From assembly GCF_040712315.1 (NCBI RefSeq), contig NC_134024.1, positions 25,742,658 to 25,806,657 on the forward strand: 64,000 nt of DNA. The letters are read 5' to 3'. Within the stretch, counting starts at the first letter, position 1. Each line of letters begins with the position of its first letter. Below are positions 1 to 11,827 of this stretch, one piece after another. Below the pieces are notes generated by a model that was not told where the DNA came from, did no database searches, and saw only the letters and a list, made by a program, of their open reading frames with translations. The DNA is from Castanea sativa (Eukaryota > Streptophyta > Magnoliopsida > Fagales > Fagaceae). The translations under genes were made by a program, and so were the position numbers.

Positions 1-2555
1 CGTTTGCAGCCCTGAAGTCTTATGCCAAGGGAAGGAGCAAGATTGGGTGGGTTTGTTTCACTATGGAATCTCAAAATTGTGTTTGGTTTGAATTATTTAT
101 GTGTGATCATGCATGGAGTTAGTTATAGCGCCATCAGCAAATAGAATAGAATAAAAAAAAGAAAAAAAAAGGAGTTGTTATCTCTGAGATAAAATTATGA
201 ATGATTTTATTGAATGTATGCTTGTGGCCAATGAAAGTTGCACCATGCTGAATATAACCATATATGTGCTCATCTTCATTCATTCATTCTTTCTTTCTTT
301 CTATTAGAGCTTTTTCTTGGACAAATTGAGTGGTAAGAAATGTTACCTTCTCTCTGCAAGGGACCAGTGCATTATATGGGGTAATCCTCCTCTGTATTGG
401 AGTTGGGTTTCTAAACGTCAATCCATGTCTCCCTAAATCCAGGTCTGTCCCTACTCTACTTTCGCACTCTTTTTTTTTTTTTTTTTAAGTACTCCTTTCA
501 TTTAGTTCTTAATTATGTACCTGTGAAAATCAAACAGGTTCTCGCAGGTAGCTAAACTTGATCGTGCGTTGCTGTTTATCATCTGTTGCAAGATAAGTAC
601 TTCCATTCTGTCTTTGAAAACAAAATATGCTACTTACCTTGTGTTCAAGTTAAGGAACGGAGCCACTGGATTTGGTAGTCATTGTCCTTTAAATGCTTTA
701 ATTAAAACTACTCAAGGAGTTGAAGTTTATGAACAAACTGTTTTTTTTTTTTTTTTTGCGCTCACGTGCCAAGGATCCAAGGCTGAAGAGGAAAGATGGA
801 TGGTCAGAGACTAAGATGGGTGAGTTTTTCAATGAGGGAGGAAAAGAGGATGAACTGGAGATTAGATTTATGGACGTGGAAGTCTGGCCTCATTTTTGAA
901 GGGGTTGAGATCAGGCCAACAAATGGCCAGTAAAATTTGTACTTTTATTATCACTAAGTGGCATTGATGATACACCATATTGCAATTCTATCAAATTTGT
1001 ATTTGATAGGCCAAGAATGTATTGACTCCTTGTAATAAATTAACCAATTGATTAGCCAAGTTAATTAATTAATTCAATTAACATGCAATACGCGTGATAG
1101 CACAGACAAATCACCAACTAAGTTAAATACAGCGAAAAATAAAAATAAAATTGTGATTTGTTTATGAATGGGGAAAACCTCCAAGGCAAAAACCCCACCG
1201 GATGAATTTAAGGTCACCACTCTCAAGAATTCACTATTATCACAACAAGCGGTTACAGGTAAAGGAATCCTAGTACCTTATACCAACCTACAGTTGAACC
1301 CTTACCCCAATACACAATTGGACTTGTTTTGTAGTGACAATCTCTCATTTTTAATGAACGGCTCCCAGTACATGATTAACCAATCGATGGATGGATCCAA
1401 GTACGTGAATAACCACCAACTTGAGAATGATGTTGGTTACAAAATTCTTTAGTTTATCAATACGATAAAGATCACGAAGTTCCTTGGTTACAAAACCTTA
1501 CGGCGTACAAACGCAGTAGCTTCTTCAAGAAACATATGGACTAGGGCAAATTGTCTTCGGTCACAATATGCTTGCAACAACGAATGCAACAACCTTATGA
1601 CAACCCTTAAAATAATCATTATATATGTTTAGGGTTGTGAGAAAAGAAAGTCTAAACACATACACATCTATATGCATGAAATCATATCTGAAAAACTGAT
1701 TTTTGTAAATCTCGATAGATAAGTTATCTGTCGAGCAGCTATCGTGCATTTATCTAAAACTGCCTTTTAAACCTCGATAGATGCAATCTGTCAAGCTAGC
1801 TATCGAGCTTTAAAATATAGCATTTCTTCACTTATTTCTTGAACAGATTTGCATGACTTTAACTCTTGACTTGAACAACATATTTCTTGTAGACTTAAAC
1901 CATCCTAGATTTACCCAATTACAAGTAAAGTGTGTTTTGTCAAAGGATTAGCCAATTTTAAATGACATATGTTCTTAACATGATTCACATATGTCCTAAC
2001 AATGTTGTGTCAATAATTTGCTTTATTGTCAAAATATATAACATCTAGATTCTAGAGTGTACTCTTTGTGTATCTGGAGTTGATGTTGCGACTATTGTAG
2101 TGTTGTCGTTGGGTTGTAGTTGTTGTGATTCTGTTACTTGTCAGTTTGATGTTGTGTTTGTTGTAGTGTTGCTGCTGGATTGCAGTGTTATAGCTTCTGT
2201 TGAACTTGTTTGTTGTAGTGTTACTGCTGGATTGTAGATTGTAGTGTTATAACTTTTGTTGAACTTGTTTTAATTCAATAAAGGCCGCACTAAAATAAAT
2301 TAATTTTTTTTAAAAGAAAACTTATTAGTAAGTCATTTTGTTATCCTTCCGACTTATATCTTTGTCAATATTATTGATTTTGAGCCTCAAAACCCTTAGG
2401 CACACTGTAAGTTAGGTATCAATGTTCTTCTCTCTTATCTTTTCCCCTGTTAAGTGAAGAGGGTGGATTTGAACGCCCAAGTTCTACTCTATGGGAGAAC
2501 AGGGGAGTGTCCACACTCCTGACATGCTCCTATTGATTGACAAAAGTTACAAAAC
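1..2555. other. Gene-free stretch, unassigned repeat-like sequence
   Basis: No gene can be supported here. The first 120 bases have an open frame ending at a TAG near 120, which could be the tail of an upstream gene, but the residues match no family I know. Bases 1168-1452 are open for 94 codons; the composition reads like retroelement leader sequence rather than a protein gene. Bases 1711-1810 contain two copies of a short 'ctcgatagat...ctatcga' motif in a transposon-like context. Bases 2085-2270 hold imperfect tandem repeats of about 60 bp built on 'ttgttgtagtgtt'. I looked for LTR boundaries with matching target duplications between 900 and 2010 and found none convincing. Confidence 0.4.
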
Positions 2556-2559
2556 CATT

Positions 2560-3345
2560 AGAGCACTAGCATCCGAGATGAAAAAAAAAAACTAAAAACT
2601 ATTTTGTATCTTCAAACACTGCCTTATCTATTTTACCAACTCATTTTACAACTCATCCTATATCTCAGTTTTTATTTTTACATACAACCCAATAAGATAA
2701 TATAAACTACCTAATAAAATATTAAAAAATATTATTCTCTCTCTTTTTCCTCCCACTCTCTTTTTCTTTTCACACAACCACAAGATTGAAATAAAATTTT
2801 TTTTTCTTTACAACCTATGAACAGTGGGTTTACAAACCCAGACGGAGTGGGTTTTGGATGTCTTGGGTTGTAAAATAGCAACTGGTGGGTAAGCCCTAGC
2901 ATCCAAGGATGCAATAAAAAAATATAAAAAAAATAAAAAACCTATCTTGTATCCTCAAACACTACTTTATTTATTTTACCAACTCATTTTATAACTCGCC
3001 CTACATCCCTATTTTTATTTTTACATACAACTCAATAAAATAATGTAAACTACCTAATAAATTTATAAAAAAATATTATTCTCTCTCTCTTTCCTCCCAT
3101 TATCTTTTTCTCTTCACACACAACCACAAGATTAATTTTTTTTTTTTTTTACAACTTACGAATAGTAGCATTAGCATTAGGGGGTGTAAAACCCCCCAAG
3201 CTGCTAGAATAGCCACTAACCATCTAAAAAAGAGCTCCATCCGGGGATGTATACCTAAATTTTTTTACAACCTGTGAATAGTAAGCTCTTATATTTAAAA
3301 CTTACTATTCATGAGTTTGTAAACTAAAATAATATATTTTATTCA

Positions 3346-3406
<61 letters not shown>

Positions 3407-3575
3407 ATTATTATTTGATGGGATGGTTTATATTAATTTAATGAGTTGTATGTAAAAATAGAAACTAGGATATTGAGTGAGTTGTAAAATAAAATGGTAA
3501 AATTGATAAAGTGGTGTTTGGGGATGTAAAATAGAGTTTTTTTTTTTTTTTTGCATCCTCGGATGCTAATGCTCT
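2560..3575. mobile_element. Nested MITE-like cluster with terminal inverted repeats
   Basis: The ends are inverted repeats: 'agagcactagcatccgag' at 2560 is the near-perfect reverse complement of the sequence at 3554-3575 that ends in 'ggatgctaatgctct'. Inside are two direct, diverged copies of a roughly 300-bp unit (about 2575-2800 and 2920-3140), each with the same order of blocks: 'caactcatttta', 'tttttacatacaac', 'actacctaataaa', 'attattctctctct', 'cacaaccacaag'. A third, inverted copy lies at about 3340-3545. A further related end ('actagtgctctta') is at about 3696-3711. No coding capacity. This fits a non-autonomous DNA transposon family inserted repeatedly into itself; superfamily not determined. 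Confidence 0.6.
3349..3403 (+). repeat. (CT)n microsatellite
   Basis: A pure CT dinucleotide run of about 27 units, inside the MITE-like cluster. Confidence 0.95.
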
Positions 3576-3969
3576 TACATATATGCAACCTTACTATACA
3601 TAAGTTGCAAAATTTTTTAAGTATACAAACCTGGGTGGAGTGGGTTTTTGCTGTCTTGGTTGGAAAATAGCAACTGGGGGGTGTTTACACCCCCCAATAC
3701 TAGTGCTCTTAGTCCAAGTTTTCTACAAAATTAGTAGTATAATAGTAAAAATAAAGCATTAATATTATGAATAAGATCCATTAAGACTGTTATCTCACCA
3801 ATTAATCTCTACATCAACAACATCATCTTAATTTTAAGAATAAGATCCATTAATATTCATAGACATATAAGGTAATTTCATATTAGGTCTAGCATCTTAA
3901 TATTAAGGAAAAACCCTTTTATAAAACCTTTTAAGAGATACCCTCGCAATATTAACAGTCATAAAGACA

Positions 3970-4330
3970 GAAAAAATTTAACTACAAACTTGATTGTAGT
4001 CAATGACTACAATTTTACTAAAAAAAAAATTATTAGATGTGAATTTTGATAAATCTACCATTGGATTATATTTTCTTCTTATATTCTCTATTTTTTACAA
4101 AATTTTTAGAAAATCATATATTAATAGTTATGTCATCAATCAAATGTTTAAATGTTAAGTTTTTGTAGTTTAAAATTATACATAAAAAATAATCTTATTG
4201 ATCAAATAGTAAATAACATCCAATTAACACAAAATTTGACATGTAAAAAACACATAAAAAATATGCAATCTAATAGTAAGATTTTTAAATAATAAAATTT
4301 TAATGATTTAGCTGTGATAATGAAATCGCT
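3970..4330. repeat. Diverged interspersed repeat copy (family also at 48.4-49.1 kb and 58.4 kb)
   Basis: The block carries 'ctacaaacttgattgtagtc', a run about an A-rich tract, 'tcatcaatcaaatgttt', 'ttttgtagtttaaaatta' and 'catccaattaacacaaaat'. Recognisably related blocks, some on the opposite strand, occur at 48400-48560, 48740-49080 and 58430-58620. No open frame. Probably a degraded non-autonomous element; class unknown. Confidence 0.4.
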
Positions 4331-5320
4331 ATTCTTAGAAAATATATGCCCCCATAGATGAGAAAAGAGTTGCTAACGTGTCACTACAAATTTGTCCCCA
4401 AGTTGCAATCGATTGTTTACCAACAATCTAACAAAAATTCAACGAACGTATTTTTCATTGGTTTTTTCTATTGTTTCTTTCAGTTTATCTCTTCTAAAGA
4501 GATAATAACACTCTTCCACTTCTAAAGTGAGATCAAATCGATATTACAATCTACTTGAATATACAAAATATCTAACAACAATAGTAGAAGTTGTAGCCAA
4601 AAAAAAGTAGAGGGAAGGGGGAGATGAGAAACAAGGTAATGTTATTGAACTGTAAGGCTCTTGCACAATATCCTTAGTTAACTTACTTATAAACAGCTGA
4701 AGTAGTTTTTTTTTTTTTTACAAGCCAAGGCACATAATAGGGGCAAAGGGATTCACACTCTAAATACTTTCATTGGAAATGTTAGTAAATGTCAATTGAG
4801 TTACAAAATTTTTGCCATAGATGTTACAACTTGAAGAATAATTTTTTAGAAAAAAAAAAAAAGTGTGAAGTGATTCATCTCAGATATCTAATAACTTACT
4901 TAAACATAATGGTAAATAATTTTATTCTTATTAGAAAAGTTTTTTTTTTCTTTTAGAGTTTCAATAATTCTATTCTTCTTTACTTCTTATTAAAGAAGTA
5001 ATAGTGGGGTTTTTTTTTTTTTCTTTTCATTTTTTGGTGGAGAAACAAGTAATGTTAGTTGAAAGGTTTAAATGGAAGCTTGAGGGGTTTAACTTATTTT
5101 TACAGGGAGATAGTTATCAGTTACCACCCATAAGACAAAGTCTAAAGTGTAGACAGAGAAGGCGCGTATTGACTTGACAAGATTGGACCGAAGGAAGATG
5201 ACTCGTAATTACTTAGGAAAAAAACGAAACAGGAGAGGGACGTTTGACTTAGTTCGATTGAAACAAAGAAACCGTTTAATTAATTTCTATTACTTTTTGG
5301 AAACATTTGGCATAGGCGTG

Positions 5321-5430
5321 AAGAACACGACCCGTTGAATTAGTCTTTGCCGTCTTTTAAGAACTATAAAACCCTCTAATTCCAAGACAGCCCCTCACCT
5401 TGAGGGTCAATATTATCAAATTTTGGAATA

Positions 5431-5490
<60 letters not shown>

Positions 5491-5611
5491 AGAACACGAC
5501 CCGTTGAATTAGTCGTTGCCGTCTTTTAAGAACTATAAAACCCTCTAATTCCAAAACAGCCCCTCACCTTGAGGGTCAATATTATCAAATTTTGGAATAT
5601 ATATATATATA
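5321..5611 (+). repeat. 169-bp tandem direct duplication
   Basis: A block beginning 'aagaacacgacccgttgaat' at 5321 recurs at 5490 with only a few substitutions (for example tctttgcc/tcgttgcc and caagacag/caaaacag). Both copies run through 'ccttgagggtcaatattatc' into an AT dinucleotide tract. The copies are separated by (TA)n-(GA)n at 5433-5490, so the repeat unit includes the microsatellite. No coding potential. High identity suggests a recent duplication. Confidence 0.9.
5433..5490 (+). repeat. Compound (TA)n(GA)n microsatellite
   Basis: About 17 TA units followed by about 12 GA units, sitting at the junction of the 169-bp duplication. Confidence 0.95.
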
Positions 5612-7771
5612 TAATTAAATATCTTGACTTTTTTTTTTGGCTAAAAAATATGGTAGCTATTTGTTAGTAATGGAGAAAAACTGCCCAAAATAAAAAATAG
5701 CCTAGTTGAAGCCTTTCAAGGCTCACTCATGAGTCATGACTCATCTAATTTAAGGATTTTTATTAATTAATAATTGGATTTATAATTTTTTTTATACAAG
5801 ACAGAAATTCTATTCTAGCGTCGCATTAATGATGTGCAATGATGAATTTATAATTATTAAATGCAAGTAATATAGACAAATGTTTATATTTTTTTCCCAT
5901 AATTCATAGTACACCAAATGTTTATATGCAAGTAATCTTAATTGTTTTGTTTGCAACATTATTTTAGTATTTTAAGAGTATTATTAGTGGAATGCTAATA
6001 TAACAAAATCTAGATCCTTAAATTATAAAAAAGTGGTTATGATTTAAATAAATCTATTGGTAGAATACCCTAAAAAAATTAGAAGATCTGAATCCATATA
6101 TACACACACACACACATATTGCATCAACTAAAGCCAAGGTCAAAACTTAGGGTTTATAAGGAGAAGTTATTTAATGAGACGGTCTCATAAGATGATTTTT
6201 TATCCATAAAGAACAATTGCACTAGCCTCAGCTGAAAAAATCAACTACTACTTATGTTTGAATTATAATCCCCCAAAATCTTATACTTTGATTTTTTTTT
6301 TTATCAATATCTTTTAACTCTTAAACCGTATAAAAGGAAAACAATAGCACGAAAAGAAACAAATAAAAAAACAATTTTAAATGAAGAGAAACAAATACAA
6401 AAAAAAAAATTGATAACAGAAATTCAAATCTTTATGAATATCATAATCATATCTTCGAAAGAATTACAACATGATCATAATCATAGTCATAAATGAGTTT
6501 TACTCTCTCTCTATAATTTTAATTTAATTTAATTGGATATACACATGAGTTTACTCATTCTTTTTGTTTATTGGGTTTTTATAGTTTTTTTATATTATAC
6601 TCTTTGTCTTTTACACAATATTAATTCACCTAGAACAAAAATTAAATAAATAAAAACATAGATAAGACATGTGGCGTAAAATAGACAACAATCAGAATTC
6701 AATTTAGAATCTAATTGGATTTTCTCTCAATTTTGACTTTAATTATATACCAATGTATAGCTCTGTATATATGCACATATACAATTAAAAATAATCACAA
6801 TTATACGGTTCAAATTATACATTTTTTTAGAAAATGTTTAAATTATACATAGTATTATCTTACACTTTTTTAAAACCACACATTTCTAAAATTTGTAATG
6901 GTTTCTCATTATATTAGCTTACACAATTTAGACTCATCAATTTTTGTATCAAATAATTCACTTGCCAAAAAAAATTAAAAACTTAAATGGGCATGTGACG
7001 AAAAATTGGACTTCAATTTAAATCCAATTTAAAATCTAGCTAATTGGATTGTGACTCTTTAATTTTTACACTCAATAATTCACTTAGTAGAAAATTTAAA
7101 TTTAAATAGGATGCATGGCTTAAAATTGAGAATCTAATTAAAAACTGATTAGATATTTTCTCATCTTTGGCTATTAATAAATCTATACATGTATAGAAAA
7201 GTTGTTACAATTTAAACACTTTATGAATTGTGTATACCTACATATGCACCGGATGCACCTATGTGCATTAGTGCATTGTATAAATTCTGCCCCTTCTAAA
7301 AATCAAATTTTATTCATTACTAAACTGAAGCGTCACTGATATTGTTTTAATGGCTTTGGCCAAATGATCACTCACCTATTACAAAAGCTCGTCTATGTAA
7401 TTGAAAAAACATAGACGTATTTGAGGTCATTTATGCATTAATTTTACCTTAATCGAAAGGACACTTACCTAAAGCAAAAAGCATACATACATACAACTAT
7501 CATTATTTTTTTTTTAAATATCACACATTGTAATGCGATTTTTAGAAGAGAAGATACTATCAACCTACTTAGCCTAAAGTGAAACCTGTTTATAATGGAT
7601 GGGTGGATATTTTCTGTGACAAGTTACTGTTTTTAATTGGTCAAATGATGTGGTTAAAAGATAATTCTCACACACACATTGTCCTATATTTTTCATTGAA
7701 TATGCACGAAACATATTTATTTACTTGAGGAGCCACTCATTTAAGAATAGTGGCTCCTCACCACATAATAC

Positions 7772-7777
<6 letters not shown>

Positions 7778-7816
<39 letters not shown>
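7778..7816 (+). repeat. (TA)n microsatellite
   Basis: Uninterrupted TA run of about 19 units, roughly 285 bases upstream of the membrane-protein start codon. Confidence 0.95.
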
Positions 7817-7823
<7 letters not shown>

Positions 7824-8100
7824 AGTGGACCTTGGGTATTCCTAAAAAAAAAGAGAAAGAAGTGGACCCTTTGGTGGTTGATTTGGAAAGTAGGGGTAGT
7901 TTGGTATCACAATTCACCAAGTCAATTCTCTGGAATCTATATCCCTGCTCCAATATTATATACCATTCATCATCAAAAATATCATATACCATTCTCTTCT
8001 CTTCATAACTCATTTCTATCTTTTCTCCTAGTTTATTCATCCTCATCCCCTCCAACAAGAAATCAAGTAATCCATTGAAGAAAGCTCTAGCTAGCACACC

Positions 8101-9099
8101 ATGGATAGGGAACAAGAAGAGATGCAATTTCTCGGTCTCTTTGGTATCTACAAAGAAGCTTGCAAGATCATGAACTCATGGAGTAAACTCTTAGGCCAAA
8201 TCAGTTTGGTCTTAATCCTTCCTCTGTCCGTAATCTTCTTGGTTCATATGGAAGTATCTGAGGTTTTAGTATCAAAGATCGTCCACAACGAAATTGTCTT
8301 GGATGATACCCGAGCTGGGTCTCCAAGATACAATAGAGTCTCCAATGTTCTCTCTTCAGAATGGACCACTTTTTTGCTTTTCAAAGCTGCATACTTCACT
8401 ATCCTCCTCATCCTTTCACTCCTCTCTACCTCAGCTGTGGTTTACACCATTGCATGTATTTACACAGGCCGTGAAGTCGATTTCAAAAAGGTTATGAGTG
8501 TTGTCCCAAAGGTTTGGAGGAGGCTTATGGCCACGTTTTTGTGTTCTTACCTAGTCTTCTTCGTTTACAACGTTCTGTCTTTTGTGATCTTCTTTATTTG
8601 GATATTTGGATTTGGGTCAACCAAGGCTTTTGTTCCCATAGCATATGTTCTTTTAATCTTGTGGTTTGTGGGGTTTGTGTACTTGACCATAGTTTGGCAA
8701 TTGGCTAGCGTTGTGACCGTGTTAGAAGACACTTATGGATATGGGGCCATGATTAAGAGCAAGGCACTTATACAGGGAAAGATGGGTGTGGCTGCTTTGG
8801 TATTTTTGAAGCTCAATATTTCATTCTCTATCATACAGTATTTATTTGAGATTCTAGTTGTGCATGGTGTATCACTGGGCATAGCGAGTAGGGTAGGCTA
8901 TGGGGTTCTATGTTTGTTATTGCTTTTCAATTTGTTTCTCTTTGGGCTTGTGGTTCAGACAGTGCTCTATTTCGTTTGCAAGTCATACCACCATGAAAAT
9001 ATAGACAAGTCAGCCCTCTCGGATCATCTTGAAGTTTATCTAGGGGAGTATGTTCCTTTGAAGGCCAAGGATGTTCAGCTTGAGCAATATCATGTTTGA
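8101..9099 (+). CDS. Multipass membrane protein, plant family of unknown function
   Basis: Single-exon gene encoding 332 residues. The ATG sits in a good plant context (cacaccATGG), and no upstream in-frame ATG extends it. The protein starts with a short polar segment, then has about six hydrophobic segments (roughly residues 30-50, 92-118, 142-170, 175-200, 232-260 and 265-298), and ends with a hydrophilic tail of about 35 residues. The pattern of an N-terminal 'FLGLFGIYKEACKI' followed by 'WSKLLGQISL' is what I know from a plant-specific family of intronless multipass proteins sometimes annotated as polyadenylate-binding-protein-1-B-binding protein. That name has little functional support, so the role is unknown. 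Location in an endomembrane or the plasma membrane is inferred from the hydrophobic segments only. It stands alone, flanked by repeats on both sides. Confidence 0.88.
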   Translation: MDREQEEMQFLGLFGIYKEACKIMNSWSKLLGQISLVLILPLSVIFLVHMEVSEVLVSKIVHNEIVLDDTRAGSPRYNRVSNVLSSEWTTFLLFKAAYFTILLILSLLSTSAVVYTIACIYTGREVDFKKVMSVVPKVWRRLMATFLCSYLVFFVYNVLSFVIFFIWIFGFGSTKAFVPIAYVLLILWFVGFVYLTIVWQLASVVTVLEDTYGYGAMIKSKALIQGKMGVAALVFLKLNISFSIIQYLFEILVVHGVSLGIASRVGYGVLCLLLLFNLFLFGLVVQTVLYFVCKSYHHENIDKSALSDHLEVYLGEYVPLKAKDVQLEQYHV

Positions 9100-9800
9100 T
9101 TGGGTCTAAAATGTTTTTGTACTCTATTTTATGTAATAGCCTCGGGCATTATTATCATATTATGATATTAATACCGTGACAAACTACATAACAGTTATAT
9201 ATATGTACTTTAATTTTCATTAATATTATAAATCAGTTTCAAATGTTGCTGCTTTTTTTTTTTTTTAATATTATTAGGTTTCTTCTGTTTGCTATTTTAG
9301 CTTCTTTTGAATTAACAGCATTTTTTAATTTTTTTTCCTGAATGAATTATGAGATGTTTTATTGGAATGGCCAATGACATATGAATTATGATAGTGTTTG
9401 TTGGATTTGGACCTTGGGTCTGCTGACCGAAAATATGATAATTAGGAACCAACTGTGCAAGTTCCTCCTTGTAATAACAATTATAAATAAATAAATAAGA
9501 AGTTCCTCCTTGGAGCTAACTGATTAATCAACTTTTTTATTAAGAGAGAGAGAGAGAGAGAGAGTCAACTTTTTTTTAAAAATTATAAACCCAAGATGAC
9601 CTTCGTGGTCATAGAACAAAAAAAATTAACAATTCCAATCTGCCCTTTTTTTTAATTATAACCCAAAATCATGATGGTTATTCTTTGTCATGATGATCAT
9701 GATGGTTTAGGCGATTAGCCCAGGTGCTGCCGTGCTGGAGAAGAAAAGAATCATGGGAAGCGTGTTCCAATAAATAAAATTAAAAAAAAAAAAAAAGTAA
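9100..9800. other. 3' flank of the membrane-protein gene, no further gene
   Basis: AT-rich sequence with a short (GA)n run at 9545-9564. The beginning probably contains the 3' UTR of the gene ending at 9099, but no canonical AATAAA is close to the stop. Nothing else is recognisable. Confidence 0.5.
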
Positions 9801-9803
9801 TTT

Positions 9804-10435
9804 AAAATGTGTTTGGATACCGCCTATTTTGCTAAAATTAAAATTAAAAAATTATTATTGAAAGTACGGTAGATAAAAGTAAAAGTTAGTTGAAATAGTA
9901 CAGTGGAGTCCGTGAATAATACCAAAAAGTACAATGAGACTTATGAATAGTAGCAAAAATAAACTGAATAGTGAAATAATTTTCATTTTTAATCTCTACC
10001 TAAACGCACACTTAGAATGTGTTTGGATACCGCCTATTTTGCTAAAATTAAAATTAAAAAATTATTATTGAAAGTACGGTAGATAAAAGTAAAAGTTAGT
10101 TGAAATAGTACAGTGGGGTCCGTGAATAATACCAAAAAGTGCAATGAAACCAATGAATAGTAGCAAAAATAAGCTAAATAGTGAAATAATTTTCATTTTT
10201 AATCTCTACCCAAACGCACACTTAGAGTGTGTTTGGATACCACTTATTTTGTTGAAATTAAAATTAAAAAATTATTATTGAAAGTACGGTAGATAAAAGT
10301 AAAAGTTAGTTGAAATAGTACAATGGGGTCCGTGAATAATACCAAAAAGTGCAATGAGACCCATGAATAATAGCAAAAATAAACTGAATAGTGAAATAAT
10401 TTTCATTTTTAATCTCTACCCAAACGCACACTTAC
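9804..10435. mobile_element. Three tandem copies of a ~210-bp TIR element (MITE array)
   Basis: Three near-identical units start at about 9807, 10018 and 10228 (spacing 211 and 210). Each begins 'tgtgtttggata' and ends 'ctaccYaaacgcacacttag', so the unit ends are inverted repeats of about 10 bp (gtgtgttTgg / cCaaacgcacac, imperfect). Shared internal blocks include 'gaaagtacggtagataaaag' and 'gtgaaataattttcattttt'. Units differ by only a few bases. No coding capacity. Head-to-tail arrangement suggests unequal crossover or rolling amplification of one MITE insertion. Confidence 0.85.
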
Positions 10436-10770
10436 TCGCTCGTGGTTTAGCCGAAATTTAAGTTGTCTACTTGTGGTTTAAAATTTAATACTTTACCCAC
10501 TTTAAGTTAGCTCAGTTCCCCATTTGTTAAAAACAAAACTAAATATGTAATTTTGCTCCACTTTTATGTCTCTCTCCTTCAAAAGCACAAAAAAAAAAAA
10601 AAAAAAACCATAAAAATATAAGATCAAAAACTATCCATTAGAACACTTACATTATGGAATTTTAAATCACATGTAGAAAACCTCAGATGGGTAAAGTGTC
10701 AAGTTTTAAACTACAAGTAGACAATTTAAATTTCAGTCAAATCACATATGGGTAAGTTGTAATTTGCCCA
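10428..10770. mobile_element. Foldback MITE with ~75-bp inverted arms
   Basis: The left arm at 10434-10505 (contains 'aagttgtctacttgtggttt') is the diverged reverse complement of the right arm at 10686-10770 (contains 'aaactacaagtagacaattt'). The two arms are separated by about 180 bp, including a poly-A run at 10588-10607. It directly abuts the preceding TIR array. No open frame. It can form a long stem-loop and is a typical non-autonomous DNA transposon. Confidence 0.75.
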
Positions 10771-10885
10771 AAAAAAATCATGGGAAGCATGTAGACCAGT
10801 TTCTAGCCCTTATTAGAGTGTTTAAATGCCCAATATTGTTTTATAATGCATCACAATGACACAAGTAGAAACAGAAGGGACCACT

Positions 10886-11155
10886 GAGATGGGTGGCCTA
10901 ATGGTTAAGGTTTATGACCATTGTCTTGAGGTCCTATGTTCAAACCCTAGCAAGGAGTGGGGTTGTCTCTTGCTGCTAACTCCTGATTTATTTGCTCTCT
11001 TGTGGAGTTAGAATAAGGTTAGTGGTCACCTCCGACCATAGTAGTTTTGGTTAAATTCAACATTTTTTAACGAGTGGCCCCTGTGGTCACACCCAGGGTA
11101 GTGAGTCACAATAGTTCTCCCACCTCCCTTTTTGTTCATCAAAAAAAAAAAAAAG
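10886..11155 (+). mobile_element. tRNA-derived SINE (full-length-looking)
   Basis: A pol III A-box-like sequence, 'ggtggcctaatggttaagg', lies at about 10893. A B-box-like 'gttcaaaccct' follows at about 10939, the right spacing for a tRNA-type internal promoter. The body runs about 200 bp and ends in an A-rich tail (about 11140-11155). No clear target-site duplication is seen. It has no open frame and would depend on LINE machinery such as the elements elsewhere in this window. Confidence 0.7.
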
Positions 11156-11827
11156 AGTTCACTTGGACAAATTTTATTATATAGTAACTATATGAAATAT
11201 AGTATAATTTGTACATGACCTTACGTAATATGCAATTTTATTGTAAATTTTTTGTAATAATAACTAAATGACTAAGACTAATTCTCGTACAATGAAAAGA
11301 GTCATAGTTTCACATTGAATGAGGGTTTTTTTCCCCTATGATGAGATAGATTTTAGTTCGAATTTACGTGAATTTTGTTACTTTTAGACTTTTAGTTAAT
11401 AGAGACCCATTTAGAAAAGAAATAAAAAAAAATAGAGACTCATTTAGGGTATAAATTGAAACGATTTAAGGAGCTAATGATTTAATTAAAAAGTTAGGCT
11501 TTAATTTGAATCATTTGAAACGATAAGAGAATTATGTAATTTAAATGTGATAATGGATAGCCTCTTGGTACAGAGAGGGTGTAGCCACATGTTGCATACA
11601 AAAGATAGTGACTTGGTACAATTACGTCCTACGAGATTCATCTTTTATTATATTGTAGATGATTTATTTGATTAAAAGTATTTAAAATATAAAAAAGAGC
11701 AAACTATAATGTAATTAATTTTTGAGTTGGGTTATTATAAGTACTTTTTTTAACTGAAATCTCTTTTTATTTTAATAAGAAATTAACACATCACCTACTA
11801 ACTAAATAAAAGGTAGAGATTAAAACC
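11156..11827. other. Intergenic, nothing recognised
   Basis: AT-rich DNA between a SINE and a solo LTR. No gene, RNA or repeat structure that I can support. Confidence 0.5.

Larger units (their letters stand above)
4331..8100. other. AT-rich intergenic DNA upstream of the membrane-protein gene
   Basis: No gene is supported. Apart from the tandem duplication and microsatellites listed separately, I see AT-rich low-complexity sequence. A possible TATA element ('attatatacc') lies near 7955, about 145 bases before the start codon at 8101. Confidence 0.5.

Noticed and set aside
1..120. 3' end of an upstream gene
   Set aside because: A frame is open to a TAG at about 120, but the residues match no family I recognise and there is no splice context to support it.
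900..2010. Possible LTR element with AATGT flanks (1016 and 2000)
   Set aside because: Boundaries would not give TG...CA ends and no internal support is visible.
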